Positions 22,056-32,242 of a stretch of DNA of 64,000 nucleotides are shown one piece after another. The number at the start of each line of letters is the position of its first letter. Positions within the stretch are counted from its first letter, which is position 1. The DNA comes from Candidatus Acidiflorens stordalenmirensis (lineage in GTDB: Bacteria; Acidobacteriota; Terriglobia; Terriglobales; Acidobacteriaceae). The notes below the pieces were generated by a model, which was not told where the DNA came from, did not search any database, and saw only the letters and a list, made by a program, of their open reading frames with translations. Location: positions 31,334 to 95,333 of the forward strand of contig PLIC01000233.1 in assembly GCA_003139995.1 (NCBI GenBank), given 5' to 3'. A program made the translations under genes and the position numbers.

Positions 22056-23549
22056 TCAATTTAGGATGGACTTCATTGCGGGATATATGCGGCGATATAC
22101 CGCATACGCCTTTTCCATAACCAGCGAGTCTTCGGAATTCGGACTTATGTTCCGGGCAACGCGCACTACGGAGTCGCAGGCAGCGTCCACCGACGGCCAT
22201 GCTTTGGCGCCGACTCCCGCCAAGATTGCGGCTCCGTAGGCGGCGCCTTCTTCCGCCTCGACCGTCTCAACTCGCTGTCCATAGACGTCCGCTTGAATTT
22301 GTTGCCAAAGCGCCGATCTAGCACCACCACCGCCTAGACGAATGGTTTTCACGGGGACTTCGATTTCTTGAAAAATCGTGAAAGTATCGCGCAAGCTGAA
22401 AGCAACTCCTTCCAGGATCGCCCGAATTACATGAGCCCGCGTATGAGACGCCGTCAAGCCAACTAGAATCCCGCGCGCCGTTGGGTCGAGGTAAGGAGTA
22501 CGCTCGCCCATCAAGTAGGGAGCCCACAGCAGACCAGCGCATCCGGGAGGAGCCTTCGCCGCCTCAGTGGTGAGACTCTCATAGGACTCAAGCTGACCGT
22601 CCGCGCCCACGCCAAACTGATCGCGGAACCAGCGAAGAGAAAGCCCCGCAGCCTGGGTTACACCCATCACCATCCAACGCCCGGGAACAGCATGGCAAAA
22701 CGTGTGCAAGCGGCCTCTGGCGTCAAGCGCCGGACGACTGGTTGCAGCGAATACTACTCCCGAGGTTCCGATGGTCGCGCTCACCGTCCCAGGTGAAACA
22801 GCGCCCATGCCAATCGCGCCCGCTGCCTGATCTCCCGCACCGGCCACGACTGGCGTTCCGCTTTGCAGGCCAGTAGCGGCAGCGCCGGCGGTCGAGATTC
22901 GCCCACAGATGTCCGGCGACTCATACAGGGTGGGCAGAAGCGACTCGTCCATTTGAACCAACCCTAAAATCTCCTTCGACCAGCGGCGGTGGGCAACGTC
23001 GAGCAGTAGAGTGCCCGAGGCGTCAGCCACGTCGGTTGCGCGTTCGCCGGTCAGCTCAAATCGCACATAGTCTTTGGGCAGCAGGAGCGAGCGAACCCTG
23101 CTCCACTTCGCGGCTTCGTTCTCCCGGACCCACAGACACTTAGTCAGTGTGAAGTTGGCGAGTGCGGGATTGCACGTGAGTCGGATTAAACGTTCGGTAC
23201 CGATTTGGGCGGTCAAGTCCCGGCTCTGCTTCTCGGTCCTGACATCGCACCAGATCAGCGCAGGTCGTACGACGCGCGCTTGCTCGTTGAGCAGGACTGC
23301 TCCGTGCATTTGTCCGGACAAACCGACGCTCGCAATTTGATCGCCGCGCAGATGGCCTTGTGCCAGCGCCTTGCGCACAGCCACGCCGCACGCGCGCCAC
23401 CAGTCACAAGGGTCCTGCTCGGCCCAGCCGATTCGGGGTGATGCAAAGGCTTGGTGCTCCTCCGTGGCAGAGGCAATGACACGTCCTCTCTCATCGATGA
23501 CGAGAGCGCGCGTACCTCCAGTGCCTACGTCGATTCCCAGAAAATACAT
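22056..23549 (-). CDS. xylB: Xylulokinase (FGGY family)
   Basis: 497-residue ATP-dependent sugar kinase, xylulose to xylulose-5-phosphate. The N-terminal phosphate motif GIDVGTGGTRALVID, the substrate segment SVGLSGQMHGAVLL (the QMHG of xylulokinases) and the catalytic Asp in GAGDQAAGAIGMG are present; the C-terminal ATP site is IRLGGGGARSALWQQIQADVYG. Length is standard. It lies opposite the phosphoketolase-acetate kinase operon, which would consume its product. Glycerol- or ribulokinase is less likely given QMHG. Confidence 0.88.
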   Translation of the reverse strand: MYFLGIDVGTGGTRALVIDERGRVIASATEEHQAFASPRIGWAEQDPCDWWRACGVAVRKALAQGHLRGDQIASVGLSGQMHGAVLLNEQARVVRPALIWCDVRTEKQSRDLTAQIGTERLIRLTCNPALANFTLTKCLWVRENEAAKWSRVRSLLLPKDYVRFELTGERATDVADASGTLLLDVAHRRWSKEILGLVQMDESLLPTLYESPDICGRISTAGAAATGLQSGTPVVAGAGDQAAGAIGMGAVSPGTVSATIGTSGVVFAATSRPALDARGRLHTFCHAVPGRWMVMGVTQAAGLSLRWFRDQFGVGADGQLESYESLTTEAAKAPPGCAGLLWAPYLMGERTPYLDPTARGILVGLTASHTRAHVIRAILEGVAFSLRDTFTIFQEIEVPVKTIRLGGGGARSALWQQIQADVYGQRVETVEAEEGAAYGAAILAGVGAKAWPSVDAACDSVVRVARNISPNSEDSLVMEKAYAVYRRIYPAMKSILN

Positions 23550-24170
23550 TCCACAGGTCGCTTTTGCTTGCCGCCGCCGATCGGCAGCCTTCGTCGCGGA
23601 GCGATTATACTTTGATCGTGTACGCTAACGACACAATATGTCACCACGCGTCCGCCGGATTACAAGTGTTCCACATGGCATATTTCGCGATTGCCTTTCA
23701 TGCTCTTCGAAGCCACCATCCGGTGTCAATGCTCTTCGCGCACGAAGCGCCGATTCATTCTGCGACCCACTATTCAACCAGCGGAAACACAAAGCGCACG
23801 GGTCACTTTCTGGAAACCACTTAGCGCGCTCGAAAGATTGCCGGAGTTCACCCCCATAATCCACGGCGTCGCGTTCCCGTAGGTGCCCTGGGCGCTGGCA
23901 TGGCGCCAAGGCGACCAGTCCGGACGGGGACGCCCGGCTCTCCACCAGCAAGCTTGGATCGACAGCCGTAACCATCACGCGGTCGCGGCACTAAGCGGAA
24001 GGAGTCAAAAGCTCACGAGTTTTCTCGGGATTCCCGCTTGTGCGCATGGGGTCGAATCCTCCATTTCACGAAAGTAGTTTCCTGCCGGGATACGCCTTGA
24101 CCTGTGCTGGCGGAGGTGAGTCCAAGGAATTTAAGATAGGAGACATCGTGAAATAGAAAGGCAGGATTCG
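23550..24170. other. Divergent intergenic region between xylB and the phosphoketolase gene
   Basis: 620 bp without a supportable gene. Several short frames exist on both strands but none has an RBS plus protein-like composition. A GGGTCGAATCC string near 24049 recalls a tRNA T-loop, but no acceptor or anticodon stem can be built. Promoters for the two flanking genes are expected. Confidence 0.35.
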
Positions 24171-26600
24171 ATGACTCCCCCAGCCTCGGCAAACTCCGCG
24201 CAGAATCGCATTTCTGCTCAGCCCCTCACGCCCGAAGAGCTGCGCAAGATCGACGCCTACTGGCGCGCGGCCAACTATCTTTCCGTGGGCCAGATTTATC
24301 TGTACGCCAATCCGCTGCTTCGCGAGCCTCTGAAGATCGAGCACATCAAGCCGCGGCTGCTGGGGCACTTTGGGACGACGCCCGGCCTGAATTTCATCTA
24401 CGCCCATTTCAATCGCCTGATCAAGAACCACGATCTGAATGTCATCTACATTGCCGGCCCCGGCCACGGCGGGCCCGGACTGGTCGCGAATACCTACCTG
24501 GAGGGTACCTACAGCGAGTTTTATCCGAACATCACTCAAAACGAAGAGGGCCTGCAGAAGCTGTTCAAGCAATTTTCTTTTCCCGGAGGAATTCCGAGCC
24601 ACGCAGCGCCCGAAACTCCGGGTTCCATCCACGAGGGTGGAGAACTGGGTTATTCGATCATGCACGCTTGCGGGGCGGTGTTCGACAACCCGGACCTGCT
24701 CGCATGTTGCGTGGTGGGAGACGGCGAGTCGGAAACGGGGCCGCTGGCTACGAGCTGGCATGGCAACAAATTTCTGAATCCGGCACGAGACGGCGCCGTG
24801 TTGCCCATTCTTCATCTCAATGGTTACAAGATCGCGAATCCAACCGTGCTGGCCCGGATGAACGACGAGGAACTCACTCAGTTCTTCATCGGCCACCACT
24901 GGAAACCGTATTTCGTCGAGGGACACGAGCCCGAGGCGATGCATCAACTCATGGCCGGAACGCTGGACGCCATCGTGAACGAGATTCGATCGATTCAAGA
25001 CGCCGCTCGTCAAAGCGACGCTCGTCAAGACAACGCTCGCAGTGGCGGAGATTCTGTCATGCCCACCTGGCCGATGATCGTCTTGCGCAGCCCGAAGGGA
25101 TGGACGTGCCCGAAAGTGGTCGATGGAAAGCCCGTCGAGGGCACCTGGCGCGCGCATCAAGTGCCGGTGGCCGATCTACAGAAGCCGGAACACCTGAAGA
25201 TTCTTGAAGACTGGATGAGAAGCTATCGTCCGGAGGAATTGTTTGACGAGAACGGCAAGTTCATTTCCGAACTCGCGGAGCTGGCTCCCAAGGGCGAGCG
25301 CAGGATGGGAGCGAATCCACATGCGAACGGCGGCTTGCTGTTGCGCGATTTGGTCATGCCGGACTTTCGCGATTATGCCGTCGGCGTTTCGAAGCCCGGC
25401 ACGCAGAATGCGGAAGCCACGCGCGTGCTTGGTGGATTCTTGCGCGACGTGATGAAGCTGAACGCGGACTCAAGAAACTTCCGCGTCTTCGGCCCGGACG
25501 AGACGGCCTCGAACCGGCTAGAGGCTCTCTATGAAACTACCGATAAGCTGTGGATGGAACCGATCCTTCCGGTGGACGAATATCTTTCGCAGCACGGCCG
25601 TGTGCTGGAGATGCTCAGTGAGCACATGTGCCAAGGCTGGCTGGAAGGTTATCTGCTCACGGGGCGCCATGGCTTCTTCTCCTGCTACGAAGCGTTTATC
25701 CACATCATTGATTCCATGTTTAACCAGCATGCCAAGTGGCTGAAGGTGACGCGCGAGATCGAGTGGCGGCGTCCGATCGCGTCCCTCAACTACTTGTTGA
25801 CTTCGCACGTGTGGCGGCAGGATCACAACGGATTCACTCACCAGGATCCCGGCTTCATCGATCATGTGGTGAATAAGAAAGCCGACATCGTCCGGGTTTA
25901 CCTTCCGCCCGACGCCAACTGTCTGCTTTCCGTCGCCGATCATTGTCTGCGGAGCCGCCACTATGTCAATGTGATCGTCGCCGGCAAGCAGCCCGCGTTG
26001 CAGTTTCTGGACATGGAGTCGGCCATCGAACACTGCACGACCGGGATTGGGATTTGGGACTGGGCAAGCACCGACAAGGGGGCCGAGCCCGATGTCGTAA
26101 TGGCCTGCGCGGGTGACGTCCCCACCCTCGAAACCTTGGCCGCTGTCGATCTCTTGCGGCAGCATTTTCCCGACATCAGGATTCGGGTGGTGAATGTTGT
26201 CGACCTGATGACCATTCAGCCCTCGACCGAGCATCCACATGGTCTCTCCGACGTTGATTTCGATTCCATGTTCACGGTGGATAAGCCGGTTATTTTCGCC
26301 TATCACGGCTATCCGTGGTTGATTCACCGGCTTACGTATCGCCGGCACAATCATGACAATTTTCATGTGCGGGGCTACAAAGAAGAGGGCACGACAACAA
26401 CGCCGTTCGATATGACGGTCTTAAACGATCTTGATCGCTTCCACCTGGCTGGGGATGTGGTGGACCGCGTTCCCAGACTGCAGAAGGTCGGAGGCCACTT
26501 CAAACAGTTGCTGCGCAACCGGCTGGTCGAGCATCGACAATACATTCGCGAACGGGGAGACGATTTGCCGGCAATCCGGGACTGGACTTGGCCCTACTGA
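24171..26600 (+). CDS. xfp: Xylulose-5-phosphate/fructose-6-phosphate phosphoketolase
   Basis: 809-residue thiamine-diphosphate enzyme cleaving xylulose-5-P (or fructose-6-P) with phosphate to acetyl phosphate and glyceraldehyde-3-P (or erythrose-4-P). Family motifs: [16 protein letters not shown] and EGTYSEFYP near the N-terminus, the ThDP/Mg segment [19 protein letters not shown] (from about residue 183), and the C-terminal [13 protein letters not shown]. Length is normal. The TGA stop overlaps the acetate kinase ATG by one base, so the acetyl phosphate made here is directly handed to ATP synthesis. The xylulokinase across the divergent region fits the same route. Confidence 0.95.
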   Translation: MTPPASANSAQNRISAQPLTPEELRKIDAYWRAANYLSVGQIYLYANPLLREPLKIEHIKPRLLGHFGTTPGLNFIYAHFNRLIKNHDLNVIYIAGPGHGGPGLVANTYLEGTYSEFYPNITQNEEGLQKLFKQFSFPGGIPSHAAPETPGSIHEGGELGYSIMHACGAVFDNPDLLACCVVGDGESETGPLATSWHGNKFLNPARDGAVLPILHLNGYKIANPTVLARMNDEELTQFFIGHHWKPYFVEGHEPEAMHQLMAGTLDAIVNEIRSIQDAARQSDARQDNARSGGDSVMPTWPMIVLRSPKGWTCPKVVDGKPVEGTWRAHQVPVADLQKPEHLKILEDWMRSYRPEELFDENGKFISELAELAPKGERRMGANPHANGGLLLRDLVMPDFRDYAVGVSKPGTQNAEATRVLGGFLRDVMKLNADSRNFRVFGPDETASNRLEALYETTDKLWMEPILPVDEYLSQHGRVLEMLSEHMCQGWLEGYLLTGRHGFFSCYEAFIHIIDSMFNQHAKWLKVTREIEWRRPIASLNYLLTSHVWRQDHNGFTHQDPGFIDHVVNKKADIVRVYLPPDANCLLSVADHCLRSRHYVNVIVAGKQPALQFLDMESAIEHCTTGIGIWDWASTDKGAEPDVVMACAGDVPTLETLAAVDLLRQHFPDIRIRVVNVVDLMTIQPSTEHPHGLSDVDFDSMFTVDKPVIFAYHGYPWLIHRLTYRRHNHDNFHVRGYKEEGTTTTPFDMTVLNDLDRFHLAGDVVDRVPRLQKVGGHFKQLLRNRLVEHRQYIRERGDDLPAIRDWTWPY

Positions 26601-27850
26601 TGAACGTGCTTGTTCTCAATTCCGGCTCCAGCAGCCAGAAGAGCTGTCTCTACCAAATTGGGGACACGCTCCCACAAGATCCCCCGGGTTGCATCTGGGA
26701 GGGTAAGATCGAGTGGGCCGATGGCAAGGCTGAGTACTCGATAAGAAACTCTCGCGGAGTCTCCCGAAAGAACCTGCCATCGGTGGGCTCTCGTGCGCAA
26801 GCCATTGAGCGCTTGCTCCAGAGCTTGTGGAGCGGCGAGACGCAAGCGATTTCCAAACCTTCCGATATCGATGTTGTCGGACACCGCGTGGTCCACGGCG
26901 GTCCGCAGCACTTCGAGCCTACGGTCGTGACCGCTGAGGTCAAGTCGGCGATCCAAAGCGTGTCCGTTTTTGCGCCACTCCACAATCGCGCCGAACTGCA
27001 AGGCATGGAGATCGTCGCGAAATTGTTGGGTCCGGTGCCGCAGATTGCCGTCTTCGATACCGGTTTTCATCACAACATGCCTTTAGCGGCGGCCACCTAC
27101 CCTGGTCCCTACGAGTGGTTCGAGCAAGGGATTCGCCGCTACGGATTCCACGGGATCAATCACCAATACTGCGCACAGCGTGCGGCGGAGTTGCTGGGCA
27201 AGAACCTGAATTCGCTGAAACTCGTGACTTGCCACCTCGGGAACGGCTGCTCTTTGGCAGCGATTCGCGACGGCCGAAGCGTGGATACGACCATGGGCTT
27301 TACCCCGCTGGAGGGTCTCATGATGGGCACGCGCTCGGGATCGGTGGACCCTGGCGTCCTTACTTACTTGATGCGGCGGAGACACTTCTTGGACGAGCAG
27401 CTTGACGACGTGCTCAATAAAAAGTCGGGACTACTTGGGATATCGGGAATCTCCAGCGATATGCGGGAGGTTCTTGACGCTCGCAGGAACGGCACCGAAC
27501 CCGCAAAAATGGCGCGCGCAAGACTGGCGCTTGATATGTATGTCCATCGCCTGCAATCGGGAATCGGCGCCATGGTTGCCGTGCTGGGCGGAGCGGATGC
27601 TTTGGTATTCACCGCGGGTGTGGGCGAAAACTCGCCGGAAGTTCGCGGTGCGGCGTGCGACAATCTTGCCTTCCTGGGAGTGCGGCTCGACCAGGAAAAG
27701 AATGCACAATCGCCCTTGGACAAGGATAAGGATGTTTCCGCTCCGGATGCGGCGGTTCGCGTTCTGCTGATTCACGCGCAAGAAGACTGGATGATCGCTC
27801 GCGCGTGCTGGAACCTCCTGCAAACCGCGACCACACGCGTGAGCCATTGA
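26600..27850 (+). CDS. ackA: Acetate kinase
   Basis: 416 residues, acetyl phosphate plus ADP to acetate plus ATP. Start [16 protein letters not shown] holds the conserved NxGSSS loop. Further motifs: GHRVVHGG (substrate Arg/His), FDTGFHHNMP (catalytic Asp), CHLGNGCSLAAIRDGRSVDTTMGFTPLEGLMMGTRSG and GVGENSPEVR. One-base overlap with the phosphoketolase stop codon (TGATG) shows translational coupling. Completes a phosphoketolase shunt. Confidence 0.95.
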   Translation: MNVLVLNSGSSSQKSCLYQIGDTLPQDPPGCIWEGKIEWADGKAEYSIRNSRGVSRKNLPSVGSRAQAIERLLQSLWSGETQAISKPSDIDVVGHRVVHGGPQHFEPTVVTAEVKSAIQSVSVFAPLHNRAELQGMEIVAKLLGPVPQIAVFDTGFHHNMPLAAATYPGPYEWFEQGIRRYGFHGINHQYCAQRAAELLGKNLNSLKLVTCHLGNGCSLAAIRDGRSVDTTMGFTPLEGLMMGTRSGSVDPGVLTYLMRRRHFLDEQLDDVLNKKSGLLGISGISSDMREVLDARRNGTEPAKMARARLALDMYVHRLQSGIGAMVAVLGGADALVFTAGVGENSPEVRGAACDNLAFLGVRLDQEKNAQSPLDKDKDVSAPDAAVRVLLIHAQEDWMIARACWNLLQTATTRVSH

Positions 27851-27902
27851 CCCGTAGCCGTTCTGTCCTCTAGGCTTCGGGAAACATTGCTTTATCAGCA
27901 GT

Positions 27903-27918
27903 TGTGATCTGGATCACA
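27903..27918. promoter_or_regulatory. CRP-like palindrome upstream of the monoheme cytochrome gene
   Basis: TGTGATCTGGATCACA, a perfect TGTGA-N6-TCACA dyad, centred about 100 bp before the cytochrome ATG. Similar sites lie upstream of both Crp/Fnr-type regulators and the radical SAM gene in this window. Confidence 0.7.
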
Positions 27919-28009
27919 GAACCTCGCCCGCAAAGCGTTCAATATAGCGGTTCGTAGATGTATTCTCGTTCCAAGTTTGTGCCAACGAAAACTCGAATGG
28001 AGCTTGAAA

Positions 28010-28336
28010 ATGAAGAGAGTTTACGTCGCAGTGTTTACCCTCGTAACAGCATTGGCTGTTGTTCTCAGCCTTTCCTTATCGGCGCATGCGCAAAACGCAT
28101 CCGAGACGCTCTTCAAATCAAAATGTGCCGCTTGCCATGGTCCTGACGGAACCGGTTCGGCGACGGGGAAGAAACTGGGCGCCCATGATTTTACGACTGC
28201 CGAAGTGCAGAAAATGACGGACGCGCAGCTCACGGATACCATCACGAACGGCAAGGGCAAGATGCCCGCGTATAAGTCTCTGAAGCCGGAAGACATTAAG
28301 GGACTGGTAGCTTACATCCGCACTTTGAAAAAATAG
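28010..28336 (+). CDS. Small periplasmic monoheme cytochrome c
   Basis: 108 residues with a signal peptide ending near SAHAQ. One heme-c motif CAACH at about residues 41-45 and a Met ligand candidate in GKGKMPAYKSL, followed by the class-I helix KGLVAYIRTL, so a cytochrome c6/c551-like His/Met electron carrier. I start at MKRVYVAV (28010), which gives a clean signal peptide and has GGAG upstream. Located 120 bp before the NapC/NirT gene; a CRP-like palindrome lies in its promoter region. Likely shuttles electrons in the periplasm. Confidence 0.9.
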   Translation: MKRVYVAVFTLVTALAVVLSLSLSAHAQNASETLFKSKCAACHGPDGTGSATGKKLGAHDFTTAEVQKMTDAQLTDTITNGKGKMPAYKSLKPEDIKGLVAYIRTLKK

Positions 28337-28455
28337 TCCTGGCTGATTCTTGGCATCAAGATTAGGGAGATTGTCCAGCGCGGCGGATGATCCGGCGGCA
28401 AAAGTGGAGTGTGTCTGCGCAGCGGAGCATAGAAGAAAGGGAGTAGCGGCTTCCA

Positions 28456-29904
28456 ATGAACCTGCGAGAGCGCTTCCGAGACTGGTTGCAGCCCATCTAT
28501 TTCCTGGGGCAGAATCCCCTCACGCTTACCGGCGCCGTGATCACGACGAGCACAGCGCTTACCACCATCGCCTTCTGGTTCTATGAAATCTTCTTGCCGG
28601 GGCCGCCGCATCCTTATATTGGCCTTCTGGTTTTTCTGATCCTTCCTGGAATTTTTGTATTCGGCTTGCTGCTGATTCCAATCGGCATCTGGCTCAGACG
28701 GCGAAGTCTGCGCCAGAGCGGGGAACTGCCGGGGGTTTTCCCCGCCATCGACTTGGGGTTGCCCGTGGTGCGGCGTACCTTGGAGTACGTGGCCGTGGCG
28801 ACCGTGCTCAATCTTCTCATTGTGGGGACCGCATCCTACCGTGGCGTGGAGTATATGGATTCAGTGAGTTTCTGCGGGACGACCTGTCACCGCGTGATGG
28901 ATCCGGAATACACGGCCTATCAGAATTCTCCACACTCGCGTGTGGCGTGTGTCGAGTGCCACATCGGGCCTGGAGCAGGGTGGTTTGTGCGCTCGAAGCT
29001 TTCCGGTCTGCGCCAGGTCTTCGCGGTAACATTTCACACTTATTCGCGCCCCATTCCTTCGCCGGTAAAGTACCTTCGCCCGGCGCGCGAGACCTGTGAG
29101 CAGTGTCACTGGCCACAGCGCTTTACCGGCGATAAGTTCCTGGTGAATACCAGTTACAAGGACGACGAAAAAAATACGCCTCAGACGGACGTGTTGGTGC
29201 TGAAAGTGGGCGGACGCACGTGGCAGGGTTCGGTCGGCATCCACGGGCACCACCTCTCCGACTCGGCGCGCATCCGCTACATTTCGACCGACGCCGAGCG
29301 GATGACAATTCCCGCCGTGTATTACACCGACGATAGCGGGAAGACCACTGAATTCATTTCCACCGATGCGAAGCCAACGCAACAACAATTGGACAAGGGA
29401 GACCATCGCGTGATGGATTGCGTGGATTGCCATAACCGGCCCACGCATGCCTTCGACTTGCCCGAAAACGCCGTGGACAAACAAATGTCGGGCGGGCAGA
29501 TCAGCACCGGTCTGCCCTACATCAGGAAGAAGGCGGTCGAGGTTCTCAAGGTGAATTATCCGACCCGCGATGTGGCCCAGCAGAGCATCGCTCGGGAAAT
29601 CAATAAGTTTTATCAGACGAATTACCCGGCAATCTACCAGGCGCAGCGCACGGTGGTGGAGCAAGCGGGCGCGGAGGTGGCAAAGATCTACCTGCGCAAC
29701 GTCTTCCCGGACATGCGTGTGACCTGGGGCACTCATCCGAATAATATTGGGCACAATGATTCACCGGGCTGCTTCCGCTGCCATGACGGCAGCCATACCA
29801 GCGCCGATGGCCAGACCATCCCCAATGACTGTTCCACATGCCATCAGATTCTGGCAGCGGGTGAAGTAAAGCCTAAGGTTCTGACCGATCTGGGGATGAA
29901 GTAG
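28456..29904 (+). CDS. NapC/NirT-family multiheme cytochrome c, inner membrane (ImcH-like)
   Basis: 482 residues. Three N-terminal transmembrane segments (about 21-42, 53-77 and 108-126) precede the heme domain. Heme motifs: FCGTTCHRVM (a CX3CH form), CVECHIGPG, CEQCHWPQ, CVDCHNRPTH, CFRCHDGSH and CSTCH, six in all. The block EYTAYQNSPHSRVACVECH is the NapC/NirT quinol-oxidase signature. Family members pass electrons from quinol to periplasmic cytochromes. The layout recalls Geobacter ImcH, an inner-membrane gate to extracellular electron transfer, though that assignment is inferred. Followed at once by the 13-heme cytochrome b/c gene. Confidence 0.85.
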   Translation: MNLRERFRDWLQPIYFLGQNPLTLTGAVITTSTALTTIAFWFYEIFLPGPPHPYIGLLVFLILPGIFVFGLLLIPIGIWLRRRSLRQSGELPGVFPAIDLGLPVVRRTLEYVAVATVLNLLIVGTASYRGVEYMDSVSFCGTTCHRVMDPEYTAYQNSPHSRVACVECHIGPGAGWFVRSKLSGLRQVFAVTFHTYSRPIPSPVKYLRPARETCEQCHWPQRFTGDKFLVNTSYKDDEKNTPQTDVLVLKVGGRTWQGSVGIHGHHLSDSARIRYISTDAERMTIPAVYYTDDSGKTTEFISTDAKPTQQQLDKGDHRVMDCVDCHNRPTHAFDLPENAVDKQMSGGQISTGLPYIRKKAVEVLKVNYPTRDVAQQSIAREINKFYQTNYPAIYQAQRTVVEQAGAEVAKIYLRNVFPDMRVTWGTHPNNIGHNDSPGCFRCHDGSHTSADGQTIPNDCSTCHQILAAGEVKPKVLTDLGMK

Positions 29905-29927
29905 GGTTGAGCAGCAGGAGATCGATT

Positions 29928-32153
29928 TTGCCGAACAGGACGCGACGCGCAGCAGATATCGTCAGACGATTGATCGGACGATCGAGTAGACGACCGAGTT
30001 CCGTCTATCTGGTCCTGCTTATCTCGGTCTGTCTTCTTTCCGTTTGCGCGCTGCTGCCCACTCGGATTCGGGCCCAAGCGAAAGCGCCCCATCCGCTCAA
30101 GCAGGACGAAAGCTGCCTCGCCTGCCACGGCCGGGCGGGAATGACGTCGGCGAGCGGCAAGAGCATCTCGATTGATCCCGCCAAACATACGGCCAGCGTC
30201 CACGGCATTTTGGGTTGCACCGAATGCCACACAAACATCAAGGATTTTCCGCACCCCAACAAAGCAGCGAAGGTGCAATGCTCGACTTGCCACGCCGACG
30301 AAGCTTCCCATGTCTCGGGCAGCATTCATAGCGCGCTCGGCGACGGAGCTTGCCAATCCTGCCACGGCAATCCACACGAGGTGGCTGCCGCAGCCCAGAC
30401 GGCGCCCGCAAAGTGCGCGCAGTGCCATGCCGATGAGGTGAAGGAACTCCGGCAAAGCATACACGGACAAACGGCCGCGGCAGGCGACCCGGACGCGCCG
30501 AACTGCATGTCCTGCCATGGGCCGGTGCATGAGATTGTTGCCTCGAGCGATGCATCCTCGCGGGTCGCCAAGAAAAATCTGCCGGACACGTGCGCCGCCT
30601 GTCACAGCAACCAGCAGTTTCTCTCGCGGCACAAGATTCCATTCGCCCATCCCGTGGAACTCTATCGGCAAAGTGTGCATGGACGAGCGGTGGCGAATGG
30701 GGACGGGGCTGCCGCAGGCTGCTCGGATTGTCACGGGAGCCACGGGATTCTCCCCTCGCAAGATGCGCGTTCCAAGGTCAACCACTGGAATATCGCGGCG
30801 ACGTGCGGCCAGTGCCACAAGGACATTAGCAAGACTTATCTGGAAAGTGTGCACGGACAAGCCATGATGGCCCGCGTGTCCGCTGCCCCGGTTTGCAGCG
30901 ACTGCCACGGGGAGCATTTGATCCTGGGGCCGAAAGAGCAGGGATCGCTGGTGAGCGCGGCGCGCGTCTCAATGGCCACTTGTGGGAGATGTCATAGCGA
31001 TGAGCGCCTGGAGTTGCGTTACAACCTGCCCGCCGACCGCGTCCCATCCTACGCCGACAGTTACCACGGTCTGGCCTCGCGTGGCGGATCGCAGAGTGTT
31101 GCCAACTGCGCTTCGTGCCATGGCGTCCACAACATCTTTCCGTCATCCGACCCGCGCTCCACCGTGAATACGGCGAACCTTCCCAAGACCTGCGGAAATT
31201 GTCACGCCGGCGCGGGCGACCATTTCGTCATCGGGCCGGTGCATGTGAGAACTTCGACCGGCGCCGCGAATCCGGTCGTGAAGTGGATCCGTTGGACTTA
31301 CTTGACACTGATCCCGCTGACACTGGGCTTCATGATCGCGCACAACCTGCTGGATTTTCTTTCGAAACTTATCCGGCGGCGGCCACGACACGAAACCGGC
31401 GAGCAAGTGTCTCGGATGAATCGAAACTTCCGCATTGCCCACTGGGGCGTGGTCCTTAGTTTCCCGACATTGGTTGTTACAGGATTCGCGCTCAAGTATC
31501 CCGAGGCGTGGTGGGCGCGTCCGCTATTGCTCGGGGAGGGACACTTCGCGTTTCGCGGGTTGGTGCATCGCAGCGCGGCGGTCGTGCTTATTGCTTCCAC
31601 GATTTACCACGTGATTCATCTCTCCCTGATCCGGCGAGACCGCTTGTTCCTGAAAGCGATGCTGCCGCAGCCAAAAGACGCGACGGATCTGGTGCAGGTC
31701 ATCACTTACAATCTGGGACTTACTAAGACCGAACCGCGCTTCGCGAAATTCAACTACGCGGAAAAGATGGAATACTGGGCATTTATGTGGGGAACGGTGG
31801 TGATGACCGTCTCCGGCTGCTTATTGTGGTTTAACAATTTCACGCTGCGTCATTTTCCCAAGTGGATTTCGGACGCGGCTACGGCCGTGCATTATTACGA
31901 GGCGCTGCTCGCGACTTTCTCTATTTTGATCTGGCACTTCTACATGGTGATCTTCGACCCGCTCGTCTATCCGATGGATACGGCTTGGATCGACGGCAAA
32001 GCCTCCGCGGATCATTACCGCCATTCCCGCCCCGAGTATCTGCGCGCATTGGAACGGGCCCACTTGGTCGAGTTACCCAAGGAGCCTTCCGATTACGAGG
32101 ATGATCAGGGAAGTGGCGACGCTCCAAGCGATAACCCACCGGCGAAGAATTGA
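29928..32153 (+). CDS. 13-heme cytochrome c fused to a cytochrome b561-type membrane domain (CbcL-like)
   Basis: About 741 residues. After an N-terminal membrane segment come 13 CxxCH motifs (CLACH, CTECH, CSTCH, CQSCH, CAQCH, CMSCH, CAACH, CSDCH, CGQCH, CSDCH, CGRCH, CASCH, CGNCH). From about residue 445 the protein is a membrane di-heme cytochrome b of the Ni/Fe-hydrogenase/formate-dehydrogenase b type: RNFRIAHWGVVLSFPTLVVTG, then FRGLVHRSAAVVLIASTIYHV, WAFMWGTVVMTVSGCLLW and ALLATFSILIWHFYMVIFDPLVYP, with His pairs for b hemes. Such fusions (Geobacter CbcL) oxidise quinol. TTG start at 29928 has AGGAG six bases upstream; a TTG at 29907 is possible. Confidence 0.85.
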   Translation: MPNRTRRAADIVRRLIGRSSRRPSSVYLVLLISVCLLSVCALLPTRIRAQAKAPHPLKQDESCLACHGRAGMTSASGKSISIDPAKHTASVHGILGCTECHTNIKDFPHPNKAAKVQCSTCHADEASHVSGSIHSALGDGACQSCHGNPHEVAAAAQTAPAKCAQCHADEVKELRQSIHGQTAAAGDPDAPNCMSCHGPVHEIVASSDASSRVAKKNLPDTCAACHSNQQFLSRHKIPFAHPVELYRQSVHGRAVANGDGAAAGCSDCHGSHGILPSQDARSKVNHWNIAATCGQCHKDISKTYLESVHGQAMMARVSAAPVCSDCHGEHLILGPKEQGSLVSAARVSMATCGRCHSDERLELRYNLPADRVPSYADSYHGLASRGGSQSVANCASCHGVHNIFPSSDPRSTVNTANLPKTCGNCHAGAGDHFVIGPVHVRTSTGAANPVVKWIRWTYLTLIPLTLGFMIAHNLLDFLSKLIRRRPRHETGEQVSRMNRNFRIAHWGVVLSFPTLVVTGFALKYPEAWWARPLLLGEGHFAFRGLVHRSAAVVLIASTIYHVIHLSLIRRDRLFLKAMLPQPKDATDLVQVITYNLGLTKTEPRFAKFNYAEKMEYWAFMWGTVVMTVSGCLLWFNNFTLRHFPKWISDAATAVHYYEALLATFSILIWHFYMVIFDPLVYPMDTAWIDGKASADHYRHSRPEYLRALERAHLVELPKEPSDYEDDQGSGDAPSDNPPAKN

Positions 32154-32242
32154 GATCTCGTAACAAAACAATCTAAGGATTCGCAGGCCCAACGTCGCAG
32201 GCGCCGGTGTTTGAATCCACCCCCCAAGGAGGCCGGTGAGAA

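Noticed and set aside
24040..24065. tRNA-like GGGTCGAATCC string
   Set aside because: No acceptor, D or anticodon stem could be formed around it.
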